A stretch of 64,000 nt of DNA from Neospora caninum Liverpool. Taxonomy: Eukaryota > Apicomplexa > Conoidasida > Eucoccidiorida > Sarcocystidae. The translations under genes and the position numbers were made by a program. The stretch lies in assembly GCF_000208865.1 (NCBI RefSeq), contig NC_018387.1, positions 62,001 through 126,000 of the forward strand, in the 5' to 3' direction. Positions 10,298 through 22,000 of this stretch are shown here, one piece after another (the first letter of the stretch is position 1; each line of letters opens with the position of its first letter). Below the pieces are notes generated by a model that did not search any database, had not been told where the DNA came from, and saw only the letters and a list, made by a program, of their open reading frames with translations.

Positions 10298-12912
10298 CTA
10301 CGAGGGAGGACCGAAAAACACTCCTGGATTCAAAATGCCCTCAGCTACACTTGCAGCCATTTGCCAGCGGATGTGTGATAGAATCTTCTTCGCACGAGAA
10401 AACTTTCTCTTAAGAAGAGGATCGGTCAAAAATCCCAGATACACCATTTTGTTGGTCCAGTCCAACAAGGGCGTGCCGCCAGGTGCCCTAAAAGGAGGCT
10501 TTTCAACAACCGCCGCGACGCCCGGCACAACATTCCTGAAGAAATCGATGCCTCGTGCAGTGAATTTTATGGCCTCGATCTTATCTGCGAGATACGCTGT
10601 CACAAGGTTCATGGTAGCCTGGTGAATATGTAAGCATGGTGTGCTGGCTTCGTCCCATGTGATAACAAAGTTTCTGTAGGAAGCAGAGAAACAACAAACG
10701 AGTACAGGCGGAAGGCTCATATGAAATCCTGTGGTATATATGCAGGATGACGAAATTATTGACACTATGCCTCTCGTGCGACCGTGTATCAGCAGCCGTC
10801 GACTGGCATCCAGGAGATAAAAATTTTCTCTGCCGCGACGTCTCATCCCCTAGGTATCAAAAACCCCTGCGCTTCTTTTACGTCGACGAGAAAAAAAAGC
10901 GCCGTGGTGAATTGGCCAACCACAGACGAGAGAAAATTGAACGTAGTGGAAAAGTATCGACCAGACGGCCTCAGCGTTTTGTGTGACTCCTGGTTTCCCA
11001 GATATCGCTGTACTTGCTGCGGGAAACAATAGTGATTGTCCGTCATTGTCACTAGATTCAAACATGCAGCTGTGAAACCAAAGCTGGGCCAGCATAGAGG
11101 ACTCCGGTCCGCCGCGCGACGCCAGCGAATTTGTCCACCCAAATCGTGCTTGTCCGTTGCGAGACGTAGAACAAGGAACCAACGAAAGCTGTGCAAACGT
11201 GAATCATTCCAAACGAATGCAGGTGGTTCGTCGTTATTGGATGCGGGAAAGGAAACGCGTTGTTATGAGCATGGTTTGAACCCGAATCAAGTTGACTCGA
11301 ATTTCGTACTCACCCTTGTATCATGCAGTCTCCTCCGAAACTCCAGAAGTCTGCGAGTTTCAAGTTGAACGTAATTGGGGTGGTTACAATCTCGTCATAG
11401 TCGACGCGGAAGGCCGCACGTGTGTGTTCTGCACGTTCCATATTTTGCCCAAAGAAGCTGAAAACATCGTTCATGTCCGGTACAATGGTGGGTTGTTCTT
11501 CTTGTGGCAGTACCGTATTGAACGTAGGAGACGGGTTCAGAAGCAGCGTAACTTCTTTTGGGGCAGCACCGGGAAAAACCACGAAACTCTCCTCAAGGTG
11601 ACTGAACACGCCGAAACTCTCAGCAGGAGGCGGGGATTCGTACGCGAACATTGCCGTAAACCACGGAGTCGGCGATGAACTCTTGTCGCCATCAGAAAAA
11701 TCGAAGTAAGTCACCGTGGCTATGATCTGGGGCGAAGGGAATTCCTTCAGCCAGAGCGTTAACCGCTGCCACAGACGCCACCAGCTGTGTTGGGACCTGC
11801 GGAAAACCAGATTTCGAAAACCGTGCAGAGATAGTGAGCCGACAGTCTTTGAGTTATACCCCACCGATGAAGGTCGATATGCAGCGACAGGCTTGAGGAA
11901 CACACCAATTGAAAAGACTATATACACAGACGAAGAGGTACACCACCAGCCTCCAAATCACACTTGATGGGAAAGCGCCTGAGGCCCTGCTTCGAAAGCT
12001 TTAACCTTTGAGTTACGCATGGAATGCACTGTAAACCTTTCGCAGCCCAGAAAGCCTAGAATCGGAGCTGGACAAAACTGTGTATCTACCTGTAAACGCA
12101 GAAACTCAAATCATCCCTACAGGAAACACGGCTGCGCGTGCACATTCTCTGCTATGCATTGAAACACATACGCAAGTGGGTCCCACCCTAACGCTTTAGC
12201 AAAAAAGATCAATTTGCTTGAGCTTAATATCTTGCCTTGAGGTTCACCAGCCATGATAAAAGTATCTCCATTTTCTCTGAATCGAGAATATCATTGTAGC
12301 TCTACTCAACAACACAGACCCAACTTAACTCATCAGAGACTGGTGAAGTTTCGTATCAACGCTGATCTTTACAGCATCCAACAGCCCCCTGCGCCAAATG
12401 GTCCGGTGGACGCTGCACTCTGTTGCCCGATTTCCGGATGTGCGCGTACTCGCAGAAAGGCTAGTAGCGCCCGTCATTTGAGTCCCGGATTGTGCTCTTC
12501 AGAACTTGATCGCCGTATCAGGAGATTCCAGGAATAACGTTGCTGCTACTGACTTTTCTGTCGAAAGCGCCTGTTCCCAGGCCGCCTTCATCTCGTTGTG
12601 CAATTGAACACGGCCCGTAAGCCACCGGCAGAGCCCTGAGCTTGGCCCTGTGACCAGCATGGTTTGAACTCCTTTCTCATCCACAGTGGGCACGGCATCA
12701 ACAACCAGATTGTTGGGCTCGCCTACAAGGCACGCACCTCCCACTATTTTCCATGAGCCAATGGGAACTCGCATTCGGAAACGTCCGTCTACTCCAGTTC
12801 GCCGTTGTCCGACCAACGCAGCGATTGGCAGAAGTAAACACGTCACAAGCACCACGAAAAGTGTAGCAACTCGCGCTAGGCGAGTGCCTTGACATCGAAA
12901 GCGGACACGCAT
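10298..12912 (-). CDS. Unrecognised protein with N-terminal signal/anchor, three exons
   Basis: Exon 1 runs from the ATG at 12912 to about 12550. Exon 2 runs from 11765 (or 11796) to 11314, and exon 3 from 10673 to the stop at 10298. The model gives 396-405 residues. Two donor/acceptor pairs at intron 1 are both phase-consistent, and they differ by nine residues. Residues 13-36 (ARVATLFVVLVTCLLLPIAA) form one hydrophobic segment after an Arg-rich start, so the protein is probably secreted or a type II membrane protein. The rest has mixed strands and helices, with many aromatic residues: TVTYFDFSDGD, FNLKLADFWSFGG and NFVITWDEAS. The C-terminal exon is basic and helical (TNKMVYLGFLTDPLLKRKF) and ends FFGPPS. 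No family is recognised. Its layout of a short cytosolic tail, one helix and a large domain resembles coccidian secretory-pathway or organelle membrane proteins, but that is only an inference. Confidence 0.6.
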
Positions 12913-14690
12913 GTTAGAAAATGGTTGCCAATTCTGACGGCTACAGAAAACTGGGGCTCACAACGAAAGCGCGAGAGTGCCCATGCTCTGTCTGTCTCGT
13001 GTTGCTTGAAGTGTATGGGCAACGCTAGCGGGCCAACCTCCGCCGACTTTTTCACGAATGAAAGCTTCATTCGAAGAGTGCTGTCTCCACGATGCAGATG
13101 AAAAGGGCAGCGAATTGTCTGCTGGGAGTGGTGCGTCGCTAAACGTGTTACGATCTCACTGGAACGGTCCTATCCAACTACGTAGCCCATCGAACGGCAC
13201 ACCATATATCCTTGACTACATTGTGTTGCCCGCAGGTGGGCAGATTTTAAAAAGAATCGTTGCGCTCCTTAATCTATCGTTTGCCATAGCAGAACCCAAT
13301 GCCCCGAAGAGCCATGAATTCTCTCAATTGCCGCTCTGGCTCTGCATTCTTCCACCAACATCCGATGCAGCTTCGCAGGCCTGGACGCCAGAGCAGCGTT
13401 CATCTACGCGTACGGCTACGTAAACAGCCCTGTCCCAATGGCGGCACGTGGGGGGAGTGTACACTGTAGTGACCTTAGGTGAGTCATGGTTTTGCATTCC
13501 TTGTTGCACAGACGAATCTGTCGAAATGAGATATCCTTGCCACCCTGTTGCATGAGTCATCATTGGCGCACAGCGAGCTGTAGGAGAGTCCTGCCGTTTA
13601 GCCCCCAGCGGTTCCTACAACGAGGAACACCGGCTGCTGACCGACTCGACTTTCCAGCTCATATCAAGCAGTTGTCTTGCATACGAGAGAGAAATAGTTG
13701 ACGGGTGTTTCGAATGCCACAGTCGCTGACAGACGAATGCGACGCTTGAAACTAAAGGAAGGGAACCCCCGTGTTGACGTTAGTCGTCATGAAAACAAGG
13801 CTTTTACAGCCTCACGTGTTTTGTGGCTGCACCATCGGCTTTGAGTGGGTAACGCGCTATAGTTTCGCAGGCTGTCCGTGCCTCCGTTTACAGGTCACTT
13901 GCAGCGCCGTGTGAGTGGGGCATGCCAGCAAAGCCGAGATTCTGAGCTGTCGATGTTGCCAGTGTTCGGGTTCTGGTCTAAGAGGTCTTGGGTGGTTCGC
14001 GCACAGCGAGCAATGATCCTTTTGCTGATCGTCTGTTCCGCGCTCCGTTCAACCGGCCGTGGAGCCCCTCCGCTGAGACGCCACGGACGGCGCGGCTCAC
14101 CGATTTCTCGCGCGTGTCCGCAAGTGGACTGGACATTACACCTTTTTCTCTGTTCGTATGCCGTCTGGGAGTGCGTCATTTTTGTGTTTGCGATTCGACG
14201 CGCTGCAAGCTCGCAGTTTCTCACTTATCGCGCAAGCTGATTCGCCCCGGAAGCACCGTCCACAGAGTGGAGCGTGGAAAAGGATACGCTCTGTCGTGTG
14301 GTCGCGCTTCGCCGCCAAAGCGTGCCTGCGGCGACTGGCGCGTAGTCGTGGACGGTTGATGACACCGAGGAGCGACACTTTTTCGCAATTTTCTTGAGCG
14401 TCCTCTTTGAAGAATTTCTTCAGTCGCGGTTGTTCGTGGCTTCTTTTCATATACCTGCGAGGAATTGGGACGCTGTTGCATGGACTTGTCGACACCGGTC
14501 ACTCCTCCAACTCGTTAGCTAGCCCTCAGGTCTTCCAGCTACGAGTCTCTCGACGTGTCCTGCAGCCACGGGGATCGAGGATTCCGAGCTGTTTCCGTGT
14601 AGGTTTCTTCCTTTTCTTTATCGGATTCAGATCCAGATTCTGTTTTTCTACCGTCACCTTTGCTCATCCCTTGAGTTTCTTGGCGAAACC
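12913..14690. other. Divergent promoter region
   Basis: It separates the minus-strand anchored protein (start 12912) from the RRLS-repeat protein (start 14691). The 400 bases before 14691 are pyrimidine-rich, typical of a coccidian 5' leader. Short open frames overlap on both strands, and none is convincing. Confidence 0.4.
14074..14080 (+). promoter_or_regulatory. WGAGACG-type promoter element (candidate)
   Basis: TGAGACG matches the (A/T)GAGACG motif described upstream of several Toxoplasma genes. It lies about 610 bases before the ATG at 14691. A seven-base match is expected by chance at this density, so it is only a candidate. Confidence 0.2.
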
Positions 14691-16802
14691 ATGGCTCTCA
14701 ACGCCGTAGCCCCGGTGTCGCCGCTGGCCACTGAGAGCGCGCCTGTCGTCGGCGCAGCCGACGGCCAGACGGCTTCGCTTCCAGTTTCTCCAGTTGCAGC
14801 CTTATCTCACGGGTCAACACCCCCGTCGCCGTCTGCAACCGGACCTAGGGAGACTGTGCCCAAGGCCGAAGACAGCCCCGCGGGCTCGAAAGCCGGCAGT
14901 CGGCGCCCGTCCTTCTTGGGACTTCGCAAGCATCGCGCCGACCAGGGCAATGAGACGGAGAACGGTGAAGAAACGCGACACAGCCGCCGCAACAGCTTCG
15001 CAACGAAGGCCAAGGCCCTTCTTGGGAAGTCGAAGAAGACAGACGCCACGTCCGTCAACGAAGAGACTGACAGTTATGTGGGTGGGACTGCCGAGGCCAA
15101 CGAAGAGAAGATTGAAATGACCCGAAGTCCGAAAGCAGAATCGCGCACAGACAAGTGGAGACGCCGTCTTTCTCTCTCGCGCGATCGCTCTGTCGAGCTC
15201 ATCGCTGGCACCGAAGACGGGGCCTTGGGTTGCCGCGCCCCTGGATCGGAGCCCGCTTCGCCGAAAAACGACGCCTCTGAATCCCGCTTGGGCCGCCTGA
15301 AGAGAAGACTCTCTCTGTCAAAAGATGGCGACCGAAGCCGCCGCCCTTCTCATGTTGGAGAGGCCGAAATCGCTGCGAGGGAAAATGCTCCAGAGAAGGA
15401 GACTGAGACGGCTAACGGACCAGAAGCGTCGCCCGTACAGGTTTCTCGAGTTGCTAAAGAAGAAGCCGCAAGTGAACCCAAGGCAACACTTGAAGGGTCT
15501 GAGGCAAACACAGCGGAGGCTTCACCTACGAATGGAAAATCGGAATCCCGAGTGGACCGATGGAAACGCCGCCTTTCCCTCTCGCGCGACTGCTCAGTTG
15601 AGAGAAACGACAAGGGCGAAAATATCCCCAAGAGCCCAGTAGCTGAGGAAGAAAGCAATGCCAGACGATTTCTGCACCGTCTGTCGATCTCTTCCCGCGA
15701 CGAAAAGCGCAACTCGGATTCGGAACGGGAAGGCGAAGCGAAGGAAGGTCGCATGTCTCGTCTGAGGCGAAGACTGTCGATCTCCAAGAAGGACAAGAAA
15801 TCCGAAGAACAGGAGCAAGGGGAAAGATCTGAGGTAGAGAAGGAAAGTCGCGGACGACGCATTCTTAGGAGACTGTCTGTCAGCTCGCGCAAGTCTGCAC
15901 AAGAAGAGGGTGAAGGCGCCAACACCCAAGAGAGCACTTCCTCGAAACTGAGGCGCCGCCTGTCCCTTTCTTCTCGTGCCTCCCGCGCTAGCCGTGAAGG
16001 CAGCATCTGCTCCAATGATGGAGAAGACAAGAAGGAGGGCAACACTTGGCGCCGCCGGCTTTCTCTCCGATCGCGCTCTCGAGAACCCCCGCTCCCCTGC
16101 CCGGCGGGTCAGCAGACGCGCAAGTCCCTCAAGGAGAAGGTGAAGGGACTAGTCAAGCGCCGCAACTCTCGCGCAGAGGATATGGAGCGCGTTGAACAGC
16201 TTCACAACCCCGACTACAAGCCGGGCACCCACAAAATCGAATTCGAGTCCAGCGAAGAGGAATCTGAGAAGGAAGACGAAGTCTTTGACATGGAACCCAG
16301 CCAAGGTGCGGGAAACTTAACCGAGGGCTTTGCTGTCTCGTCTGAGTCATCCCCCGTTGCCTCTTCCCATCCAGAAACGGAGGCAGCGAACCATTTCCCT
16401 GTGGACGAACACGTCTCAGAGACAGTGACGCGCCTGGAAACTCCCAAAGATTTCGACGACTGGATGCATAGTGCAGCCGATGTCGATGCAGGCATCCATC
16501 TCGCGCCTGATGACACTGAGGAGACTTCCCGGACAGTGCATACGCCGCGCGCCGAGAGGAAAGAAGACGACAGCATGTTTGGGATGTTCTGCTGTGGAGT
16601 AGAGGGAAAGGAGACCGCAGACGAACGGCAAAGGTGGAAGGAGGCCCTCCGATACTCGTGCTCCAAGATGCGCCCTCAAGAAAAGATCTTCATGCAACAG
16701 CCCCTGGTTTGCCGGGAGCTTGGCTTTGATGACTTTGAGTCTGGCCACAAGCTCTGCTACGCCCCCACAGAGTATTCCCTCGAAATTGAGAAAGCATTTT
16801 AA
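14691..16802 (+). CDS. Basic protein with eight RRLS-type repeats, hypothetical
   Basis: A single exon of 703 residues. The start follows GCGAAACC, a good eukaryotic context, and there is no in-frame upstream ATG close by. The middle holds eight imperfect copies of a basic hexamer of the form R(R/K/H)RLS(L/I/V)S, at about residues 155, 203, 290, 325, 358, 392, 420 and 452. Each is followed by a Ser/Arg/Lys/Asp-rich linker. Two related sites (SRRPSFLG, SRRNSFAT) lie earlier. Every repeat contains R-R-x-S, the consensus for basophilic AGC kinases such as PKA, also used by many CDPKs. After residue 500 the protein turns acidic (SSEEESEKEDE). It ends with a short folded-looking domain that includes GMFCCGVEG and ELGFDDFESGHKL. 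There are no membrane segments. I do not recognise a named family. A cytoskeletal or membrane-skeleton protein of the inner membrane complex is one possibility, not shown by the sequence. Confidence 0.8.
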   Translation: MALNAVAPVSPLATESAPVVGAADGQTASLPVSPVAALSHGSTPPSPSATGPRETVPKAEDSPAGSKAGSRRPSFLGLRKHRADQGNETENGEETRHSRRNSFATKAKALLGKSKKTDATSVNEETDSYVGGTAEANEEKIEMTRSPKAESRTDKWRRRLSLSRDRSVELIAGTEDGALGCRAPGSEPASPKNDASESRLGRLKRRLSLSKDGDRSRRPSHVGEAEIAARENAPEKETETANGPEASPVQVSRVAKEEAASEPKATLEGSEANTAEASPTNGKSESRVDRWKRRLSLSRDCSVERNDKGENIPKSPVAEEESNARRFLHRLSISSRDEKRNSDSEREGEAKEGRMSRLRRRLSISKKDKKSEEQEQGERSEVEKESRGRRILRRLSVSSRKSAQEEGEGANTQESTSSKLRRRLSLSSRASRASREGSICSNDGEDKKEGNTWRRRLSLRSRSREPPLPCPAGQQTRKSLKEKVKGLVKRRNSRAEDMERVEQLHNPDYKPGTHKIEFESSEEESEKEDEVFDMEPSQGAGNLTEGFAVSSESSPVASSHPETEAANHFPVDEHVSETVTRLETPKDFDDWMHSAADVDAGIHLAPDDTEETSRTVHTPRAERKEDDSMFGMFCCGVEGKETADERQRWKEALRYSCSKMRPQEKIFMQQPLVCRELGFDDFESGHKLCYAPTEYSLEIEKAF
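15153..16080 (+). repeat. Coding repeats: eight RRLS basic motifs
   Basis: The repeats encode R/K-R-R-L-S-hydrophobic-S and are spaced irregularly (about 28-87 residues apart). The DNA is not a tandem array: the third positions differ, so the peptide rather than the DNA is conserved. This argues for selection on the motif. Confidence 0.75.
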
Positions 16803-19054
16803 GCAATCAGCCACGCTAAAGGGGATTTCGCGCACATTTAAACGCGATGTGCGTGGTGAAACAGTCGATAAAATCTTCAAGCAGAGACGCGCGTGTGCGA
16901 CAATGTGACAGACGCGATGGAACCGTGTACACACGGGGCCGGATTTCTCCTCCCGTTTTTCTGGTAACCTTTTAAAAGATAAATCTGAGAAGGCAGAAGA
17001 GATGAATCTGAGGCTTTCATGATATGTTTGTGCAGTTGTCGCATATGCTTTGCACTTCAGATACTGGTTCTGCCGTCTTGTGTGAAAGCAACTCTGTGTC
17101 GAAGGTGTTCTTTCTCCGTATTTTTTGCAAATATTTTATGTTACACAAAATTCATGAGCTTTCCCAGGGAAGGGTGGTTTGTGGAGCACGTATTAAGTAA
17201 TGTTCGTACACAAGTGAACCCATCAAGCCGTACGTTTCGTGATGTTTTGAGACAGGGCACGGTGATAACACGGTGCTCACACTAGAGCAGGTTTCACCGT
17301 TATTTCAAGTTGGCGAATATTTTGACAATGTCGATATACAATATGCGCCAGGATGCCGTTGAGACTTTTCAGCGCGTGATGGGCACATATGTGCGTCAAT
17401 GCCTTCGGAAACGTTCAACTTCGTTGGTTTTTTCCAACAGTTGTGCCGCTCTTCTCTGCGTAGAGTGAACAAAAGGCGAGGTGTCCTCCTGTTGGAGAAT
17501 GTGGCCTCAAGTGATTGGCACGCACTTGAAAAACTTCAGAAGGCTGCCCTTTGTTGCGCAGTTTACTTCCACCGCACTGCGGTCTTGTCACATCCCCAGG
17601 AGACTTAGATTTCTCGCATTGCATGTAGCCAGCAGGCCGAACATCCCCTGATCGACATGGGAGAGTTGCGTGCAAATAAACAAGACAGCAGCCTGACAGG
17701 CGAGAGGCGTTGAAGAACACTGAAGTTCGAACGGGATCAGTAGTCTCTACACCAAAAAAAGGGCTGCTCCAGTTCTCGAAAAGGGGTGAGTGTAAAGAAT
17801 TCCTTTTTGCTTTTTGAAGAGTGTGATGCGACTTCGAAGCACCGCAGTGTCGGCTGAGAGTTCACCTACGCACAAGAGGCCATAGTTAGCGGCAGAACGC
17901 TTGTTCAGTTTCTCTGGCCTTGTTTAGGCCGGCTCGTCTGCCGGAAGTGCAACTTACAGAACTTGGCCACTTTCGTAGAAACCGCAGCAATAGTCGTTTT
18001 TAGCGGGCCTGGAGGTCTGTTTGCAGCCACACAGTTAAAAAGATAGACGACGCAGCACACAAGATATACGAGCACTGCTTACCCTAACGTTGGCTCTGTG
18101 AGGAACTCGCGTGTGCTCAATACTTGACGTAAAGCGGTGGCTTCGGCTCACGGCCCGCCGATCGGAAGTTCACTCATCAATGCACTACTTGACGGCCGTG
18201 CTCTTTGTTTCAGTGGTTTTGTCTCCTGCGCCACATCAAACAGGGGAGTGCTGCCTGCCTGCTCCTGTCTCTAACTGCGTCCCCGTGGTTATCTTTATTC
18301 GTGGTGTCGTGTCTAATTTGAGGCGACCTCCACTGGCGTATGTTCCTTTTTTTTTCTATTCTTCGGTGCGGCAACGCCGCCTCGTCAGCACGTCGCCGGA
18401 GAGAGTCACACTGAATCAAAGACACGAGACTTCTCTTCAAATTCTGTCTGTCAAAAGATGCCCCCTGCCGCACGCTCCCCCCACACGTTTTTCGCTAGGA
18501 AACTTGAGTCGCTCTTAATCCTCGCAGTGCTTCTCGGCACAATGTCCGACCGTCCACATCTCGAATGTGACCCTCTCCACTGGAGTCTTGCTCGCCTTTC
18601 TCCTTGACCCTTTATGAAGCCAGCGGGCTTTGGTAGATGTCCCAGCGCTGTTCGTCTTCCAACCTGTTTCTGCCCATCCGTTATGCGCCCTTGCTCGATG
18701 AAAAAATCCCGTTGCTCCTTGCTCACTGTCCTCAATACCGCTCCCTCAATACAGCCCTGCCCTTGGTGCACTTTTTCGCGGCCTTAGAATCCCCCTCCCA
18801 TTCTTTTCGTTACCGTCCATCGTCGATATATCCCCCAGATTTTCGCCCGTCTCGGCACATTCTGCACAATACGCTTCGTCCCATCCACGCATCCGTCCGT
18901 ATTCCTGCTCATTCGTGTCGGCATTGGCTGCTGTTCGCCTGTGGCAACTTCCTCACGCGTTTCGATACCGCGCCTTTCCCCCAAACCGCGGTGGCGTCAA
19001 CGCCTTCCGCACTTGTTGCTTGTTTCACACAGAGCCGGTCCATGCTCCCGTTTT
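16803..19054. other. Convergent intergenic region
   Basis: It holds the 3' UTR of the RRLS-repeat gene (+) and that of the PP4R1 homologue (-). Open frames at 18111-18518 and 18637-19185 (+) are pyrimidine-rich and lie antisense to the expected 3' UTR. No gene is supported. Confidence 0.4.
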
Positions 19055-22000
19055 CTATGTTTCGTCCCTCGTTTCGTGTTCCTCTGTTCCTGCTGAATCT
19101 CTATCATTCTCTTCATCGCTTCGTTGCCCCCAAAAAGCCTCGACGGCTTCGACAGCAGACACGTCCGCGGAGGCCGCACTCTTGAGCTCCTCTGGGGAAT
19201 CGATCCCCCAATACGAACCTCTGCCTACCGCTGTCTCTTCTACCATGCCTATGACTCCAGCAGGAACAATTTGTGGACTTCTGGGCATGCCATAGATGGC
19301 ATCGAGTGTGTCTTCTGTCTTGTCTCTAAAGGTGCTTTCTTCTACGACAAAAACGCGGCCTCCGTCCTTCCCGCTCTCCTTTCTCCAGGTGGGAGACGAG
19401 GCAGGCGAAGCCGGAAGAGACGACCGAGGCAGTTTGCGACTCTCCAGTGACAACTGGGGCAGTGAACTTGACGGAATACGGAACGGTGAATCGCGCCCTG
19501 CCTCGCGTGTCTCTGCAGCGAAGGGCAAAAACGAGGGCCTTCCTGGCGAGCCTCCGCGCTGACTCGGCGGACAAAAGACCACGGACACCTCGCCCTGCGC
19601 TCGGGCTTTCTCGTCTCTCGCCGTCAACTCTTGCGCTTCATCCACTGCCGCCGTCAACTCCGCCTCAGCCGCCTCTTCGAGGCTTCCGTCCAAAGAGGCG
19701 TTGCCGCGCTGTGCCTGAGACGCCTTCCCTGCTCGTTCTCGACGCGCGCCGCAAACGCCACTCACTCCTTTCTCGTCTCGACCTCCCTGTCTATCTGTAT
19801 GGCTATCTGTTCCGTTCTTCTCGTTCGATCCCCCTGCGCCTGTCGCAGTGGGATCCATGCTAGGCCCCCCAGCGCCGGAGGCGTCTTCTGTCCCCTCCGC
19901 GCGCGTTGGGCTCCAAAACGGGCCCGGTTGACCCACGCCGTCCCCGGTGTCCTCGAGCCCCAGAGCCCACAGCTGGGTCCGAGTCTCGCCCTCAGCCCTT
20001 TGTCTTCCCTTCTTCTCTACAGGGACCGCCGAAGTCGCCAGCTCACCCCCTCGAGAGTCTCGGCCTTCCACTTGCGTGGCCATTCCCGCAGATGTCTCAG
20101 GCGTCGTGGGTTCTTCACGGGACTCCGCGTCCGCGCTGGGCGCACTCGCATTCCCTCGAGAAGACCGCAGTTCCCCGAAACCACCCGCCTTCCTGTCGCT
20201 TTCGAGAGACATGGCTTTTCCTGCGGCGCCAGCAGAGGCGTCCACGAGCGAAGCGGCCGAAGCAGTCTGGTCCAAGTCCGCCGTTTTTCTCGGAGAGAAG
20301 ACGCCACCGCGTTTTTCGGCCCCGCGATCTTCCTGTCTACGATCTTCCAACCTGTCTGCCTCATCTTCGGAAGAATCCGAGGACGAGAGCCCTGAACGAC
20401 ACGCGCCTCTCGACAGCGTGAGTCGCCCCATGCCGAGCTCGGCGCTGCTCCCACGACGTCCTACGCAACAACCAATCGGACGGCGACACATAAATTTGCG
20501 ATGGTTTCGAATTGCTGCCAAACCTTCCACCCTCTTGCAGGGATGGTCCACAGTTCTCGGATTCTCAATTTTCATCGGATACCGGAAAGCAATTCTCGTA
20601 CACAGCCCCCACCCATACGCAGACGTGTCTCCAACCGCCCACGAAGACATATATATATATATATATATATATATCTGTACACACCGCTCCGGCTAGCTAC
20701 CGAACGGTGTTGCTGTTTCTATCCCCATTTTTCCTAGCTGTGTCTTTACAATGTGGCGGTACCACGAACACTTCGCACAGAGTGACAACCCTTTTTGCAC
20801 TTCTGTGTGGAGTATCGCTTTCTCCTCTCTTTTCGGTTTTCGCTCCTCTGCTCGTTTACCAGAGAGGACGCTGCTGCGGTCGAAGTCGCGCAGTTCCAAA
20901 CCGTCCACCATCCGGAGATCCTCGTCCTCTGCAAAGGCGCAGCTGTCGAGGAGAAATCGCATCTCGCGGTCTCGCTCGGTCTTCCGGAGGCTCTTGGCGG
21001 CGCAGACGAGCTGGGAAACAGGCGAGAGCAAGGAACAGAAAGACACGGAACAAAACGAAGCCTCGCCCCCCCCTGAGACAACTGAGGCTTGATTCCAGAG
21101 AAGCTTCAAAGAAGAAGGAAGGGAAAAATCGAAGTCAATCGGCGACAAATTCGACGCGAAGAGAAACATGTCTCTTCTCTGATCCCGAGGTGGACCCACA
21201 AGCCAGAGAAAGAAGACACTCAAAACACACACCAGGCTGTGCATACACTTGCCGATCTATTCCGAGAGAAAAGAGACATTCGAAAGCGTGAATTCATACA
21301 TGCAAATCGACGTTGGAGTCATCCAGCTCACGGGCACATCGTCATTGTCCCCAAAATCCCATTTACAGATCCTCGCACATGCATCAATACACCGATCTCT
21401 ATCCACAGAAATTCATACATATCTCATATACATATACATATATACATATACATTTATATATATATATATATATATATGGAAGGGTGCTTCTTTGTTACAG
21501 ATTGAGATCTCGCCCTGTGTGTCGAGTCTTTTGTCTATGAAACTCTCGCTGATAGCTGGGCGAGTTTCCATCTACACTCCCGCGCTCGTCGCGCTTTGGT
21601 GCACTTCTAGAGAGCGCCTTTGAGTCTCGCTCGACGTCCAGAGCCGAGGCCGCCCCCGTGCTACAAGCTCACCAGACAGTTGTCCTTGAGTTTCCCGTTC
21701 GGTTTTCGAAGGTGCGGCAAAAGCAGTTTCGCCCAGGTGAGACGCACGTTGGCAACACGGTCGCTCGACAGGTACGCGAGAGCGCGCATGAAGTACAGTT
21801 CAAAGAGACTCCGCGGGCAGTGCCTGACACAGAAAAGAGCCAAAGACGGAGAAAGTCGGGCCTCACCACGTGGAGCGCCGAGTCCAAAAGGAAGACTCAA
21901 GCACGGGATTCTCGACCGAGCCCTACCCAGCCTCCGGGAGATGATATTCGAAGAAGCGATGCCTGGAAAAAACATCTTGCCGTGTCTCTGAACTAACTGT

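Noticed and set aside
19631..20696. Long plus-strand frames of about 250 codons
   Set aside because: They are antisense to the last PP4R1-like exon, which has better phase, splice and family support.
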